Source: Candidatus Krumholzibacteriia bacterium (GTDB lineage: Bacteria > Krumholzibacteriota > Krumholzibacteriia > JAJRXK01). From it: DNA of 64,000 nucleotides. How positions within the stretch are numbered: the first letter of the stretch is position 1; each line of letters begins with the position of its first letter. The notes below the pieces were generated by a model. The model was given only the letters and a program-made list of their open reading frames with translations. It made no database searches and was not told the DNA's origin. The stretch is taken from NCBI GenBank assembly GCA_029932915.1, contig JAOZPE010000004.1:1-64000 (forward strand), in the 5' to 3' direction. Made by a program: the position numbers and the translations under genes. Of the stretch, positions 1 to 8,921 are shown piece after piece.

Positions 1-645
1 ATGTATCTTCTTTGACAAGGCGCGGAAGTGCCTCAATGGCCAACGCTTGGCGGGTCCGTACTGCGCCCCAGGCGCCACCACCGCGAACGCCTCACCGTGG
101 CTGAGCACGCCCCCCGCGTCTTCGAGCTGGATGCGCTTCCAACCCTGCCTGCCCCTCTTCCCCGGCACGAGACGAAACGACGCCTTTCCGTCCGTCGGCT
201 CCTCGCCGCTCACCATGGCCAGCCACACGTCACTCTGGTGGCGCGAACGAGCCGGCCGCGGCAAGGGCACGCGCTCGTTCAGCAGCAGAGCCCGCCCGTC
301 GGTGGGATGGCCGCGCCGGCGCCGGCAGCCGGCGAGAAAGGCCAGCAGGGCCGCTCTCAAGGATGGAGGGAAGACGGTGGCCCGGTAGGGCCGATGAACG
401 GCACAGCGCCGGGCCGCCCTCCACAGACCCCTCGGACCCGCGTCCGCGCCCCGGCGATCGTAGGACACGATGGCATCGGCCAGCCCCAGATCGTCGACGA
501 ACTCGACGAGCGCGGGCGCCCCCACCACGACCAGCTCCGACCGCTGCTTCATGAGAGCCAGCGCCGGCAGAGCCATCACCAGATCTCCCAGCCAGTTGGG
601 GAGAACCGCCAGCTCAGGCTGGTTTCCCCGCATACTGGAGTTCAT
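1..645 (-). CDS. waaF: Lipopolysaccharide heptosyltransferase II (partial, 3' end beyond window)
   Basis: The reading frame stays open from an ATG at 645 to the left edge, giving 215 residues with no stop. The N-terminus carries the family 9 glycosyltransferase motif NWLGDLVMALPAL (residues 17-29), and near residues 191-203 lies APGAQYGPAKRWP, which is characteristic of WaaF. The family adds a heptose from ADP-heptose to the LPS inner core on the cytoplasmic face. GGAGG sits five bases before the ATG. The gene overlaps the end of msbA by 32 bases and is probably translationally coupled to it. The C-terminal half cannot be seen. Confidence 0.88.
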   Translation of the reverse strand, partial: MNSSMRGNQPELAVLPNWLGDLVMALPALALMKQRSELVVVGAPALVEFVDDLGLADAIVSYDRRGADAGPRGLWRAARRCAVHRPYRATVFPPSLRAALLAFLAGCRRRRGHPTDGRALLLNERVPLPRPARSRHQSDVWLAMVSGEEPTDGKASFRLVPGKRGRQGWKRIQLEDAGGVLSHGEAFAVVAPGAQYGPAKRWPLRHFRALSKKIH

Positions 646-2572
646 AGAGCCTCCGATAGGCGCCGTGCCGCTCGAGAAGTTCCTGGTGAACGCCCTGCTC
701 GACGATCCGCCCCCGCTCGAGCACGACGATCCGGTCCACCCCGACGATGGTCGAAAGGCGATGGGCGATGACGATGGTGGTACGGCCCTGCATCAGCCTG
801 TGCATTGCCTCCTGCACCAGGCGCTCGCTCTCGGTGTCCAGCGCGCTCGTAGCCTCGTCGAAGATGAGGATGGGCGGATCCCGCAGGATGGCGCGAGCGA
901 TGGCGATGCGCTGACGTTGGCCGCCGGAGAGTTGGGTTCCCCTCTCGCCGACCGTCGTATCATAGCCTTCGGGAAGCGACACGATGAACTCGTGGGCGTT
1001 GGCCGCCTTCGCGGCGGCTTCGATCTGCTCACGGCTGGCCTGCGGTGATCCATAGGAGATGTTGTTGGCCACGGTATCGTGGAAGAGGATGACCTCCTGG
1101 GTGACCACGCCCACCAGGGAACGCAGGGTCTTCAGTTCGATCTCCTCGAGATCGATGCCGTCGAGCAGGATCCTTCCCTCGGTGGGATGGTAGAAGCGCG
1201 GCAACAGGTCGACCAGGGTCGACTTGCCCGCTCCCGAAGGACCCACCAGTGCCAATGAGCTGCCGGCCGGGATGGTGAGATTGATGTCCTCCAGGACGGT
1301 GCCGCCGGTCCGGTAGCGGAATCCCACGTGTTCATAGACGATGCCCTGGCGAAGCCCCGTGAGATCGCGCCGGCCGTCCTTTCGCGGCTCCTCGCGTTCA
1401 CCGTCGATCACCATGAACACCCGCCGCGCGGCGGCAAGGCTCTGTTGGAGGGTACTGTTGACCTTGATCAGGCTCTTCACCGGTCCGATCACCCAGAGCA
1501 TGATGCCCAGGAAGGTGATGAGGAGATCGGGCCGAAGCCTTCCCTGCAGCACCAGATGGCCTCCGAAGCCGAGCACGACCATCGCGGTGAACACACCGAG
1601 GATCTCGCTCACCGGTGAGGAGAGCGCCTCGAGGATCTTCATCTTTGTATAGGCCCGGTAGTAGCGCTTGTTGTGCCGGTCGTAGCGCTCCTCTTCGCTG
1701 TCCTCGGTGGTGAACGCCTTCACGATACGGATGCCGGCGATGGTCTCCTGCAGGACGGTTGCCAGGTCGCCCATCGATTCCTGGGTGCGGTGGCTCCCCT
1801 TCCGCAGTTTCTGGCTGAGATAATTCACCAGCAGGATGTTGGGCGGGACGATGATCAGCGTCGCCAGCGACAACTGCCAGCTCCACCAGATCACCAATAC
1901 GACCGCCAGAAGCACCATGATCGAATTGGAGAGCATCTGGGCGGCGCAACCCACCAGTGCGCCCCGCATCATGTCGACGTCGATGATCACCCGGCTCATG
2001 AGATAGCCGGTACGCTCCTCCGAGAAGAAGCCGAGCGGCTTCTGATGGATGGCCCGGAACAGTTCGGCCCGGATGTCGTAGATGATCTTCTGTTCGAGGG
2101 CGGCGGTCATCGCCCCCTGGGCGAAGGTGAAGAGGTTCTTGGCCAGGTACAGCAGGAAGAGCAGGATGGAGATGCGGGTGAGCATGGCGTGCCGATCGCC
2201 GCGGTACAGCCGGCTCTCGATCCAGTTCTGGATCTTGTCCCGTACCCGGCTGACTTCCCGGGGGATGGGCATCGTCGCCGACGGAGTCCCCGCATCATCC
2301 ACCGCCGGCCGCGAGACCGCGCTATCCTGGTCTGCGGTCTGCGGGCTGGACACCTCCCCACCCTCCGACGGCACCGCCGCGACCTCGCCGCCACCCTCGC
2401 TCAATTCGGCCACCGGCGAGGGGTTCTCCATGAACAGAACCCTCAACAAGGGCGAGATGAAGGTGATGCCGGCGGTGGACAGGATCGACGCGAAGATGAT
2501 GGCGACGACGAGCATCGCAGTGCGCTGCCGGTAACGGCCGAGCATTCCCAGCAATCGTAGCCAGTCACGCAT
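614..2572 (-). CDS. msbA: Lipid A export ABC transporter, MsbA-like (fused TM and ATPase domains)
   Basis: This 652-residue half-transporter has an N-terminal membrane domain (first TM near residues 19-45, next near 133-152) and a C-terminal ATPase. The ATPase shows Walker A GPSGAGKST (444-452), signature LSGGQ (548-552), Walker B ILIFDE (568-573) and an H-loop His near 604. The family flips lipid A-core across the inner membrane as a homodimer. Flanking heptosyltransferase genes support the MsbA role over a drug exporter. An acidic, Ser/Gly-rich insert of about 55 residues (50-105) lies in the first periplasmic loop, which is normally short. The Shine-Dalgarno before the ATG at 2572 is weak, so an internal start is possible. 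Confidence 0.85.
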   Translation of the reverse strand: MRDWLRLLGMLGRYRQRTAMLVVAIIFASILSTAGITFISPLLRVLFMENPSPVAELSEGGGEVAAVPSEGGEVSSPQTADQDSAVSRPAVDDAGTPSATMPIPREVSRVRDKIQNWIESRLYRGDRHAMLTRISILLFLLYLAKNLFTFAQGAMTAALEQKIIYDIRAELFRAIHQKPLGFFSEERTGYLMSRVIIDVDMMRGALVGCAAQMLSNSIMVLLAVVLVIWWSWQLSLATLIIVPPNILLVNYLSQKLRKGSHRTQESMGDLATVLQETIAGIRIVKAFTTEDSEEERYDRHNKRYYRAYTKMKILEALSSPVSEILGVFTAMVVLGFGGHLVLQGRLRPDLLITFLGIMLWVIGPVKSLIKVNSTLQQSLAAARRVFMVIDGEREEPRKDGRRDLTGLRQGIVYEHVGFRYRTGGTVLEDINLTIPAGSSLALVGPSGAGKSTLVDLLPRFYHPTEGRILLDGIDLEEIELKTLRSLVGVVTQEVILFHDTVANNISYGSPQASREQIEAAAKAANAHEFIVSLPEGYDTTVGERGTQLSGGQRQRIAIARAILRDPPILIFDEATSALDTESERLVQEAMHRLMQGRTTIVIAHRLSTIVGVDRIVVLERGRIVEQGVHQELLERHGAYRRLYELQYAGKPA

Positions 2573-2626
2573 GAGCGATTCGACTCTTTCCTCTGAAGGT
2601 ATCCGCCGGTGGCACCTGAACCCGTT

Positions 2627-3685
2627 CTATTCCAGGAGCGCGTCCACCCTCGACATCACCGTGGCGAGTTCGAGTTCCACGCCGTCCTCGAGTTCGAGGA
2701 TCTCCACACTCTCCCCCTCATCGGGTCTCCACCTGCGGCCGTCCCGTGAAGTGAACAGACCCAGGGCGGGTACACCCAGTGCCACCGCGTAATGGAAGAG
2801 ATCGGTGTTCCCCGAGATGAACAGGTCACACTGACTGAGCAGGAGCACCACCTCCATCAGGGTGGGACGCGGCAGCCGTAGCAGATCGACCGTCAAGAGC
2901 GACTCGAAGGCGGCCGGCCTCTCCTCGTCTTCGTCCGCGGTCAGGACGATGCTCTTCGACGAGATGCGCTTCCCCAGATGGTTGACCAGGAAGGCCAGGT
3001 TCTCCAGACCCAATCGCGTGCCCATCTTCCCCACACCCGGGTCGACGCCCACGAGCAACTGGTCCTTGCGGGGCTTGTTGAAATGAACCAGTTGCGCCAC
3101 CTGCCGCAGTTTCGACTCCGGAAGAGGCCAATTCAATGGTACGTGCTCGAGCGGCAGGCCGAAGAGCTTGCCCCAGGTGGCCGTGCGGCGGTAGGGGTAG
3201 TGCTCCTCAGCGCTGGACCGGACCGCGCAGTTCACGCGCGGATAGGCCCTCTCGTGCGCCGGCCCGACCCGCAACCGGGCCCCACTGACCAGGGCCAGTT
3301 CCTCCCGCGGCGGATCCTGGTGGCGGCCGAGCAGGATGGCCACGTCCCACGCCTCGGCCCCGACCGCGTCGGCGAGCAGGGAAAAGCCCTTCGAGTTCAA
3401 CTTCAACTGTTCTGGGGAAAACACGATGACTTCGTGAAATGCACCGCTTGAAAGCGCCAGATAATGCAGGCGTTCGTCACTCACCAGGCCCACGTGCGCA
3501 TGGGGGAAGCGATCGTGGATCTCCTCGACCAGGGGCATGGAGAAGAGCAGGTCGGTGGGATCGCCCGAATCGATGAGCAGGACCTTGACCCCGTCGAACA
3601 ACGCGCCGGGAAGCTGGAAGGGCTCCGTCTCCACCCGGTCACCGGCGGATCCCTTGAAGACCTTCTGGAGAAAGGACGGGCTCAC
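2627..3685 (-). CDS. Glycosyltransferase family 9-like protein (divergent heptosyltransferase)
   Basis: This 352-residue protein has the two-lobed layout of ADP-heptose transferases. The first lobe opens at about residue 34 with VLLIDSGDPTDLLFSMPLVEE. The second begins LLVGVDPGVGKMGTRLG and ends with a DLFHYAVALGVPALGLF segment, matching the usual D-T-G-x-x-H-x-A sugar-nucleotide site. The conserved Thr-Gly of that site is replaced, so the donor may differ or activity may be lost. The GTG start at 3685 follows AAGGAGG and overlaps the lon stop as GTGA. Its place between lon and msbA suggests work on the LPS core. Exact acceptor unknown. Confidence 0.7.
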   Translation of the reverse strand: MSPSFLQKVFKGSAGDRVETEPFQLPGALFDGVKVLLIDSGDPTDLLFSMPLVEEIHDRFPHAHVGLVSDERLHYLALSSGAFHEVIVFSPEQLKLNSKGFSLLADAVGAEAWDVAILLGRHQDPPREELALVSGARLRVGPAHERAYPRVNCAVRSSAEEHYPYRRTATWGKLFGLPLEHVPLNWPLPESKLRQVAQLVHFNKPRKDQLLVGVDPGVGKMGTRLGLENLAFLVNHLGKRISSKSIVLTADEDEERPAAFESLLTVDLLRLPRPTLMEVVLLLSQCDLFISGNTDLFHYAVALGVPALGLFTSRDGRRWRPDEGESVEILELEDGVELELATVMSRVDALLE

Positions 3686-6063
3686 CGTTCCTCCTTGAAG
3701 TCCCGGATCAATGCCACTTCCCAGGCATCCTCCACCTTCTCCACCAGGTGGAAATCGATGGCGTCGGTGACCTCCTCGGGAAGCTCCTCCAGATCCCTTT
3801 CATTGGCCGCGGGGATGATGACGTCGGTCATCCCCACCCGGTGGGCGGCCAGGACCTTCTGGGTCAGGCCGCCGATGGGAAGGACCTCGCCGGTGAGGGA
3901 GATCTCCCCGGTCATGGCCACCCGGTTGTTCACCGGGATGCGCCGGTAGAGACTCATCAGGGAAGTACAAAGGGCGACCCCCGCGCTGGGCCCGTCCTTG
4001 GGAACCGCACCGGCCGGCAGGTGGACGTGGATGTCATGCACCTTGAACCACTGGGCGTCCCTCTCGTCATAGGTGTAGCGCGAGCGGATGTAGCTGAGAG
4101 CAGCCTGGGCCGACTCCTGCATGACGTTGCCCAACTGTCCGGTCAGACGCAGCATGCCCGATCCGGGCATGGCGACCGCCTCGACGAAGAGGATCCGCCC
4201 TCCCACCGTGGTCCAGGCCAGACCCGCCGTCACGCCGATCATCGGATGCCGCTTGCGCTCGTCCCCGCTGTACTGCGGCGGTCCCAGGAAATCCTCGAGG
4301 TTCTTCACCGAGACGTTCACCCGTTTGCGCTTGCCGGCGGCGAAACCGCGTGCCACCTTGCGGCACACCGTTCCGATGGTCCTCTCCAGAGTGCGCACTC
4401 CCGCCTCGGCGGTGTAGTCGGTGATGATGTGGGTGATCGCCGCATCGGTGAACCCGATTCGCTTGCGATCGAGACCGTTCTCCTGAATCTGGCGCGGCAC
4501 CAGGTAGCGCTTGGCGATCTCCAGTTTCTCAAGGCGCGTATAGCCGGCGAGGTGGATGATCTCCATCCGGTCCAGCAGGGGCCGGGGTACGGTATCGAGG
4601 ATGTTCGCGGTGGTGATGAAGAGCACGTTGGACAGGTCGAAGGGAATGTTCAGGTAGTGATCGGTGAAGGAGTTGTTCTGCGCCGGATCGAGCACCTCCA
4701 GCAGGGCGCTGCTCGGATCGCCGCGGAAATCGCGGCCCAGCTTGTCGATCTCGTCGAGCATGATCAAAGGATTGTTCGAACCGGCGATCTTGATGCCGTA
4801 GAGGATGCGCCCGGGCATCGCTCCCACATAGGTGCGCCGATGACCGCGGATCTCGGCCTCGTCACGCATCCCCCCCAGGCTCAGACGGTAGAACTTGCGC
4901 CCCATCGCCTCGGCGATCGACTTGCCCAGGCTGGTCTTGCCCACGCCCGGCGGACCCACCAGGCAGAGAATGGGACCGCGCATGTCCTTCTTCAGCTTCT
5001 TCACCGCCAGGTACTCGAGGATCCGCTCCTTGACGTCCTGCAAACCGTAATGATCGCGGTCGAGGATCTCCTCGGCGCGCTTGAGGTTGAGGTTGTCCTC
5101 GGTGGAGACCTTCCAGGGAAGATCGAGGATCCAGTCGATGTAGGTCTTCGATACCGTGTACTCACTCGCCCCGGGGTTCATCCGCGACAAGCGGTCGTAC
5201 TCCTTCGACGCGATCTCCCGCACGTTGTCGGGCAGATCGGCCTTCTCGATGGCCTCCTTCAGTTCCTCCAGTTCGACGGTGCTCTGGTCGACATCGCCCA
5301 GCTCCCTCTGGATGGCCTTGAGCTGTTGCCGCAGGTAGTACTCCCGCTGATCCTTGTCCATCTCCTTGCGGACCCGGCTCTGGATCTTCTCCCCGAGTTC
5401 GACCACTTCGAGTTCGTGCAGCACGATCCGGCTGAGCTGTTCGAGACGCTTGCGGGGATTGAGCGTCTCCAGCGCGGCCTGCTTCTCCTCCACCGACAGA
5501 TCGAGATTGGTGGCCACCATGTCGGCGAGCCGGCCGGGCTCGTCGATGTTCATGGCCACGACCTTCAGCTCGTCGCTGAGATTCTCACTGGATTCGACGA
5601 TCTTGATGAAATTGTTCGCCACCCCGCGCATGAGGGCGATGGTCCGGGCATCCGTCTGTGGTGATTCCTCCAGGACCTCGATATCCGCCACCAGATAGGG
5701 CTCGGTCCGCACGTACTTCTTGCGCCGGATGCGCGCCACACCCTGCCCCAACAGCCGCATGGTCCCGTCGGGAAAGCGCAACATCTTCTGGATGACCACC
5801 GCGGTGCCGATCTCGTAGATGTCCTCTCCCAGGGGAAGCTCACGGTCGTCGTCATCCTCGCGCGGGAACTGGGCGAAGGTCCCCAGGAACTTGCTGTCGG
5901 CCAGGACATCATCGGCCAGCCGGATGAGGTTGGGGTCGCTCAACACCAGCGGCACCATCATGTACGGAAAGATCACCGCCTCACTGATGGGCAGGATCGC
6001 CAGACTACTGGGAATGCGGCCCACTTCCGTCGTGGCGGGGATTTCTCGTTGCTCGGTGGACAC
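3682..6063 (-). CDS. lon: ATP-dependent protease Lon
   Basis: This 793-residue cytoplasmic protease has the full Lon layout: an N-terminal substrate domain (about 1-200), a coiled-coil linker rich in Glu/Lys, an AAA+ domain with GPPGVGKTS, and a C-terminal protease domain. The catalytic dyad is visible as Ser693 in PKDGPSAG and Lys736 in GGLTQKV. Lon degrades misfolded and regulatory proteins. The start is a GTG at 6063 behind AAGGAG. The gene lies 26 bases after hsp20 and overlaps the following glycosyltransferase, so it probably shares the hsp20 promoter. Confidence 0.97.
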   Translation of the reverse strand: MSTEQREIPATTEVGRIPSSLAILPISEAVIFPYMMVPLVLSDPNLIRLADDVLADSKFLGTFAQFPREDDDDRELPLGEDIYEIGTAVVIQKMLRFPDGTMRLLGQGVARIRRKKYVRTEPYLVADIEVLEESPQTDARTIALMRGVANNFIKIVESSENLSDELKVVAMNIDEPGRLADMVATNLDLSVEEKQAALETLNPRKRLEQLSRIVLHELEVVELGEKIQSRVRKEMDKDQREYYLRQQLKAIQRELGDVDQSTVELEELKEAIEKADLPDNVREIASKEYDRLSRMNPGASEYTVSKTYIDWILDLPWKVSTEDNLNLKRAEEILDRDHYGLQDVKERILEYLAVKKLKKDMRGPILCLVGPPGVGKTSLGKSIAEAMGRKFYRLSLGGMRDEAEIRGHRRTYVGAMPGRILYGIKIAGSNNPLIMLDEIDKLGRDFRGDPSSALLEVLDPAQNNSFTDHYLNIPFDLSNVLFITTANILDTVPRPLLDRMEIIHLAGYTRLEKLEIAKRYLVPRQIQENGLDRKRIGFTDAAITHIITDYTAEAGVRTLERTIGTVCRKVARGFAAGKRKRVNVSVKNLEDFLGPPQYSGDERKRHPMIGVTAGLAWTTVGGRILFVEAVAMPGSGMLRLTGQLGNVMQESAQAALSYIRSRYTYDERDAQWFKVHDIHVHLPAGAVPKDGPSAGVALCTSLMSLYRRIPVNNRVAMTGEISLTGEVLPIGGLTQKVLAAHRVGMTDVIIPAANERDLEELPEEVTDAIDFHLVEKVEDAWEVALIRDFKEER

Positions 6064-6089
6064 CGTGGCTCCTTCGCGGGGAAACGAGG

Positions 6090-6539
6090 TCAGTCCTGGA
6101 TGGTGATGCTGCGCCGGGGCGTCGGATGTGATTTTCCTTTTCGCAGGCGGATGAAGAGGAAACCGGAGCGGTAGGACGCCTTGGCGGTCGAGATGTCCAC
6201 CGATTCAGGTACCCGGATGTGCCGCTCGAAAGGACCGATCTGGATCTCCATCTTGTGGAAATGCTTCTTTCCCGGAGGAGCGATATTCGCCCTCTCCCCC
6301 TTGACCGATATGAGATCGTCTTCGGCGTAGACCTCGATACGCTCACGCTCCATTCCGGCCAGATCCATCTGGATCACCAGTTCGTCTTCGGTCTCGTACA
6401 CATCGGTGGCCGGCCGCCACCCGAGATCCGATTGCATCCCGAAGGCATGCGAGGAGCTGCGGCTGCTGCCGAAAAAGAGTTCGAATGGGTCGTCCAAGGG
6501 ACCGCGTCGTCGGCCCTGGAGATCTTCGGCCTGGAGCAT
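6090..6539 (-). CDS. Hsp20/alpha-crystallin family small heat-shock protein
   Basis: This 149-residue protein carries an alpha-crystallin domain (about residues 40-135) with the typical VYETEDELVIQMDLAGMERE start and a GFLFIRLRKG-type end. Such chaperones hold unfolded proteins for later refolding or degradation, which fits its place directly upstream of lon. The start is the ATG at 6539, six bases after AGGAGG. The open frame extends upstream to 6785, but that extension covers the promoter and has no chaperone similarity. A short tail ending SITIQD takes the place of the usual I-x-I/V motif. Confidence 0.92.
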   Translation of the reverse strand: MLQAEDLQGRRRGPLDDPFELFFGSSRSSSHAFGMQSDLGWRPATDVYETEDELVIQMDLAGMERERIEVYAEDDLISVKGERANIAPPGKKHFHKMEIQIGPFERHIRVPESVDISTAKASYRSGFLFIRLRKGKSHPTPRRSITIQD

Positions 6540-6602
6540 GGAACCTCCTGAATACCCGGCCGGGCGTAAAGGAGTGGGAAGTCTTGCATACGATCTGCCA
6601 GG

Positions 6603-6631
6603 ATGGTAGAAGCGACGTGCGGGATCGTCAA
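6603..6631 (-). promoter_or_regulatory. Sigma-70-type promoter of hsp20-lon-GT9-msbA-waaF
   Basis: On the minus strand TTGACG (6626-6631) and TACCAT (6603-6608) are separated by exactly 17 bases, about 65 bases before the hsp20 ATG. A 10-base palindrome CCCGGCCGGG at 6555-6564 lies in the leader and could be an operator. No CIRCE element (TTAGCACTC inverted repeat) is present. A weaker plus-strand pair TTGCAT (6584-6589) and TAGAAG (6607-6612), also 17 bases apart, could serve the divergent DUF72 gene. Confidence 0.6.
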
Positions 6632-6676
6632 TCTCCGAGGCTGCTCCCAGGACCCCCGAAGCCCACGATCGTTCCC

Positions 6677-7702
6677 ATGACCCAAGCTGCTCAGCCCCTT
6701 CGGCCCCCGTGCCACCGACCCGATCTCTGGATCGGCCCCGCCGGGTGGAGCTATGCGGACTGGAAGGGGCGCGTCTACCCCCCATCCACTCCCTCCTCCT
6801 TCGACTCCCTGCAGTGGATCGCCCGCTTCTTCGACCTCGTCGAGGTCAACGCCAGCTTCTACCACATCCCTCCGGCGCGGCTGGCGGAGAAGTGGGTCAC
6901 CCGGCTCGAAGAGGACCCTCGTTTCCGTTTCTCGGTCAAACTCCACCGCTCCTTCACCCACGACTCCCCTGGAATCGACCCGGCCCGGTCCAGGAGATTC
7001 CTCGACTTCCTCGAGCCGCTTCGGACCGCCGGACGTCTCGGACCCATCCTGGCCCAGTTCCCCTGGTCGTTCCGCCCCACCCGCGAACACCGTGACCACC
7101 TCGCCCGTCTCGCCGAGCTCTTCTTCCCCTTGACCCTGGTGGTGGAGCTTCGCCACGGAGCCTGGGCCCCTGATCGCAGTGGCATCGACTGGAACCAGCT
7201 TGGCATCCACCCGGTGAGCATCGACCAACCACAGGTCGGCGATTCCATCGGGCCGGTTCTCCAGGCCGACGATCGCGTCCAGTACCTACGGCTTCACGGA
7301 CGCAACGAGGCATCGTGGTTCGATCGCAACGCCGGGCGCGACCAGCGTTACGACTACCGTTATCGGGTGGACGAATTGCGCCCGTGGGTGGAGGCGTTGA
7401 AATCCCAGAAGGGAAAGTCTCGTGAGACCTACGTGATCACCAACAACCATTTCCAGGGCAAGGCAGTGGTCAACGCCCTGCAGATGAGAGCCCTGCTCGG
7501 TGAAGAGGTCCCGCACTTCCCCCGATGGTTGGAAGAGGAGTTCCCCGAATTGCGCTCCGAACTCCGCACTGCCGGAGCCACCGACCCGCAACCGCTTTCC
7601 CCTTCCGATACCACCACACCTTCCGATCCTGGAGCCCAGGAACACGAGGCGAAGCGCAGCAGGAAGGAGAAAGCCGACGGGCAGGCCGAGCTGTTCGAGT
7701 AG
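6677..7702 (+). CDS. DUF72 (YecE-like) family protein
   Basis: This 341-residue protein is recognised by the opening IGPAGWSYADWKG, then YPP, the FNRVEVNAS-like VEVNASFYHIP and the internal RFRFSVKLHRSFTH stretch, all typical of the TIM-barrel DUF72 family. The biochemical function of the family is not established. The start chosen is the ATG at 6677; the open frame reaches back to 6485 into the hsp20 promoter and coding region. The last 60 residues are a charged, low-complexity Pro/Lys/Glu tail beyond the usual domain. It is one of only two plus-strand genes, divergent from hsp20 and convergent with the imuB-like gene. Confidence 0.85.
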   Translation: MTQAAQPLRPPCHRPDLWIGPAGWSYADWKGRVYPPSTPSSFDSLQWIARFFDLVEVNASFYHIPPARLAEKWVTRLEEDPRFRFSVKLHRSFTHDSPGIDPARSRRFLDFLEPLRTAGRLGPILAQFPWSFRPTREHRDHLARLAELFFPLTLVVELRHGAWAPDRSGIDWNQLGIHPVSIDQPQVGDSIGPVLQADDRVQYLRLHGRNEASWFDRNAGRDQRYDYRYRVDELRPWVEALKSQKGKSRETYVITNNHFQGKAVVNALQMRALLGEEVPHFPRWLEEEFPELRSELRTAGATDPQPLSPSDTTTPSDPGAQEHEAKRSRKEKADGQAELFE

Positions 7703-7799
7703 ATCCGTCGGGACTCAGTGCAATCGTGCCCTTTCCGCGCCCGCGGTCTTCCTTGCCAGGGATGGGGTCTTCATCGAAGCTGTCGTCCTCCTCGATCGG

Positions 7800-8918
7800 T
7801 CACGACCCCTCCCGGTCGGCCATCCACAGTTCCGGCGACCACTGCACCGCTCCGTCTCCAAAACGCCTGCGGATCCGGGCGATGAACGGCGCCAGGTCGG
7901 TCTTCACCCGCGCGAAATCGAAGGACAGGGCCTCGGGCGCCGCCCGGCGCAAGCCCCCGACTTCCAGGACACAACGGCTCACCGCCCGCCGTGCCGTCGG
8001 CATCTCCCCCCAGAGCCCCCAGGTACATTCCCGCAACACGGTCAGTTCGGCCGAGGGGGGATCCAGGCGTCGGGACCGCTGTGTGGTCTCCCCTCCGTGC
8101 CGGCGGATCCTCAGCTCGACCCGCCCGGCCTGGAGACCCCTGTCCCTCAGACGCGCGGCCAGACGATCGGCCAGCACTCCCACCACCGAGCGCACCCAAC
8201 CCTCGTCGTCGTACACCGCGGGAAAGACATGATGCTCACGCAGGTACGGGGGGAGCTCGGCAGGCGGCAGGACACTCGAACCCTGACCCCGCGCCTCGCG
8301 CCAGACCTCGAGTGATTCCTCCCCCAGGGCCTCGCGCAGGAGCCGGGGAGGAAGGGCCGCCACTTCACCGAGGGTGTTCAAACCCAATTCCTCGAGCACC
8401 GGCACCCATCGGCTTCGGCTCTGCGGGAGACAGCGCAGGGGAAAGGGGGCCAGGAAGCGCTCGGCCCGGTCTCCTTCCACCTGCCACCACGAGCCCACCG
8501 GTGCCGTCGCCGCGGCCAGACGCGCCACCAGGCGGCTGGAGCCCTCTCCCGCCGCCAGGCTTCCCAGTTTCTCCTCCATCGCCCGTTCCCCGATCCTGCG
8601 GAGAAGGACCCGGCGATCGGGGTACAGGCGCTCACATCCACTCAGATCGAGCAGCGCCCCCCATCGGCCGAAGGTCTCCACCGACGGAGCCAGCGAGCGG
8701 AGGAAACGAACGAAGGCCGGAGGCAGCCCTCCGGAGAAGGCGTCCACCTCGTCGAAGAGAAGCGCCCGTTCCCGTGCTCCCGGCTGCGACGGAAGGCGGG
8801 GAGCCCAGGGACGCAGGACGACGAATGGAGGGGTCGAAGGTCCCGAAGCGGAAATCGGGTGGGAAGGCGGGGTGACATCTCCGCTGAAACGAAGAAAGAG
8901 CAGACGAGGCGTGGACAT
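7800..8918 (-). CDS. ImuB-like, catalytically degenerate Y-family DNA polymerase
   Basis: This 372-residue protein resembles Y-family polymerases. APSVETFGRWGALLDLSG (about residues 76-93) matches the palm motif S-P-x-V-E...D-E-x-x-L-D-L-[ST]-G, but the catalytic Asp-Glu pair is gone. The first N-terminal catalytic Asp (D-x-D-x-F-F) also has no counterpart. A thumb-like helix-hairpin stretch (VLEELGLNTLGEVAALPPRL) and a little-finger-like region follow. ImuB proteins are inactive Y-family members that bring the error-prone DnaE2 to the sliding clamp. It lies three bases after lexA and so is probably SOS-controlled. No ImuA or DnaE2 gene is nearby and no clear clamp-binding peptide ends the protein. 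Confidence 0.72.
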   Translation of the reverse strand: MSTPRLLFLRFSGDVTPPSHPISASGPSTPPFVVLRPWAPRLPSQPGARERALLFDEVDAFSGGLPPAFVRFLRSLAPSVETFGRWGALLDLSGCERLYPDRRVLLRRIGERAMEEKLGSLAAGEGSSRLVARLAAATAPVGSWWQVEGDRAERFLAPFPLRCLPQSRSRWVPVLEELGLNTLGEVAALPPRLLREALGEESLEVWREARGQGSSVLPPAELPPYLREHHVFPAVYDDEGWVRSVVGVLADRLAARLRDRGLQAGRVELRIRRHGGETTQRSRRLDPPSAELTVLRECTWGLWGEMPTARRAVSRCVLEVGGLRRAAPEALSFDFARVKTDLAPFIARIRRRFGDGAVQWSPELWMADREGS

Positions 8919-8921
8919 GTC

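Noticed and set aside
6540-6676. CIRCE or other known heat-shock operator for hsp20-lon
   Set aside because: No TTAGCACTC inverted repeat is present; only a short CCCGGCCGGG palindrome, common in GC-rich DNA.
6540-6785. N-terminal extension of the hsp20 frame
   Set aside because: It crosses the promoter, lacks similarity to small heat-shock proteins, and the internal ATG has an ideal ribosome site.
7703-7799. Terminator or small gene between the convergent DUF72 and imuB-like genes
   Set aside because: No stable hairpin and no supported frame in these 97 bases.
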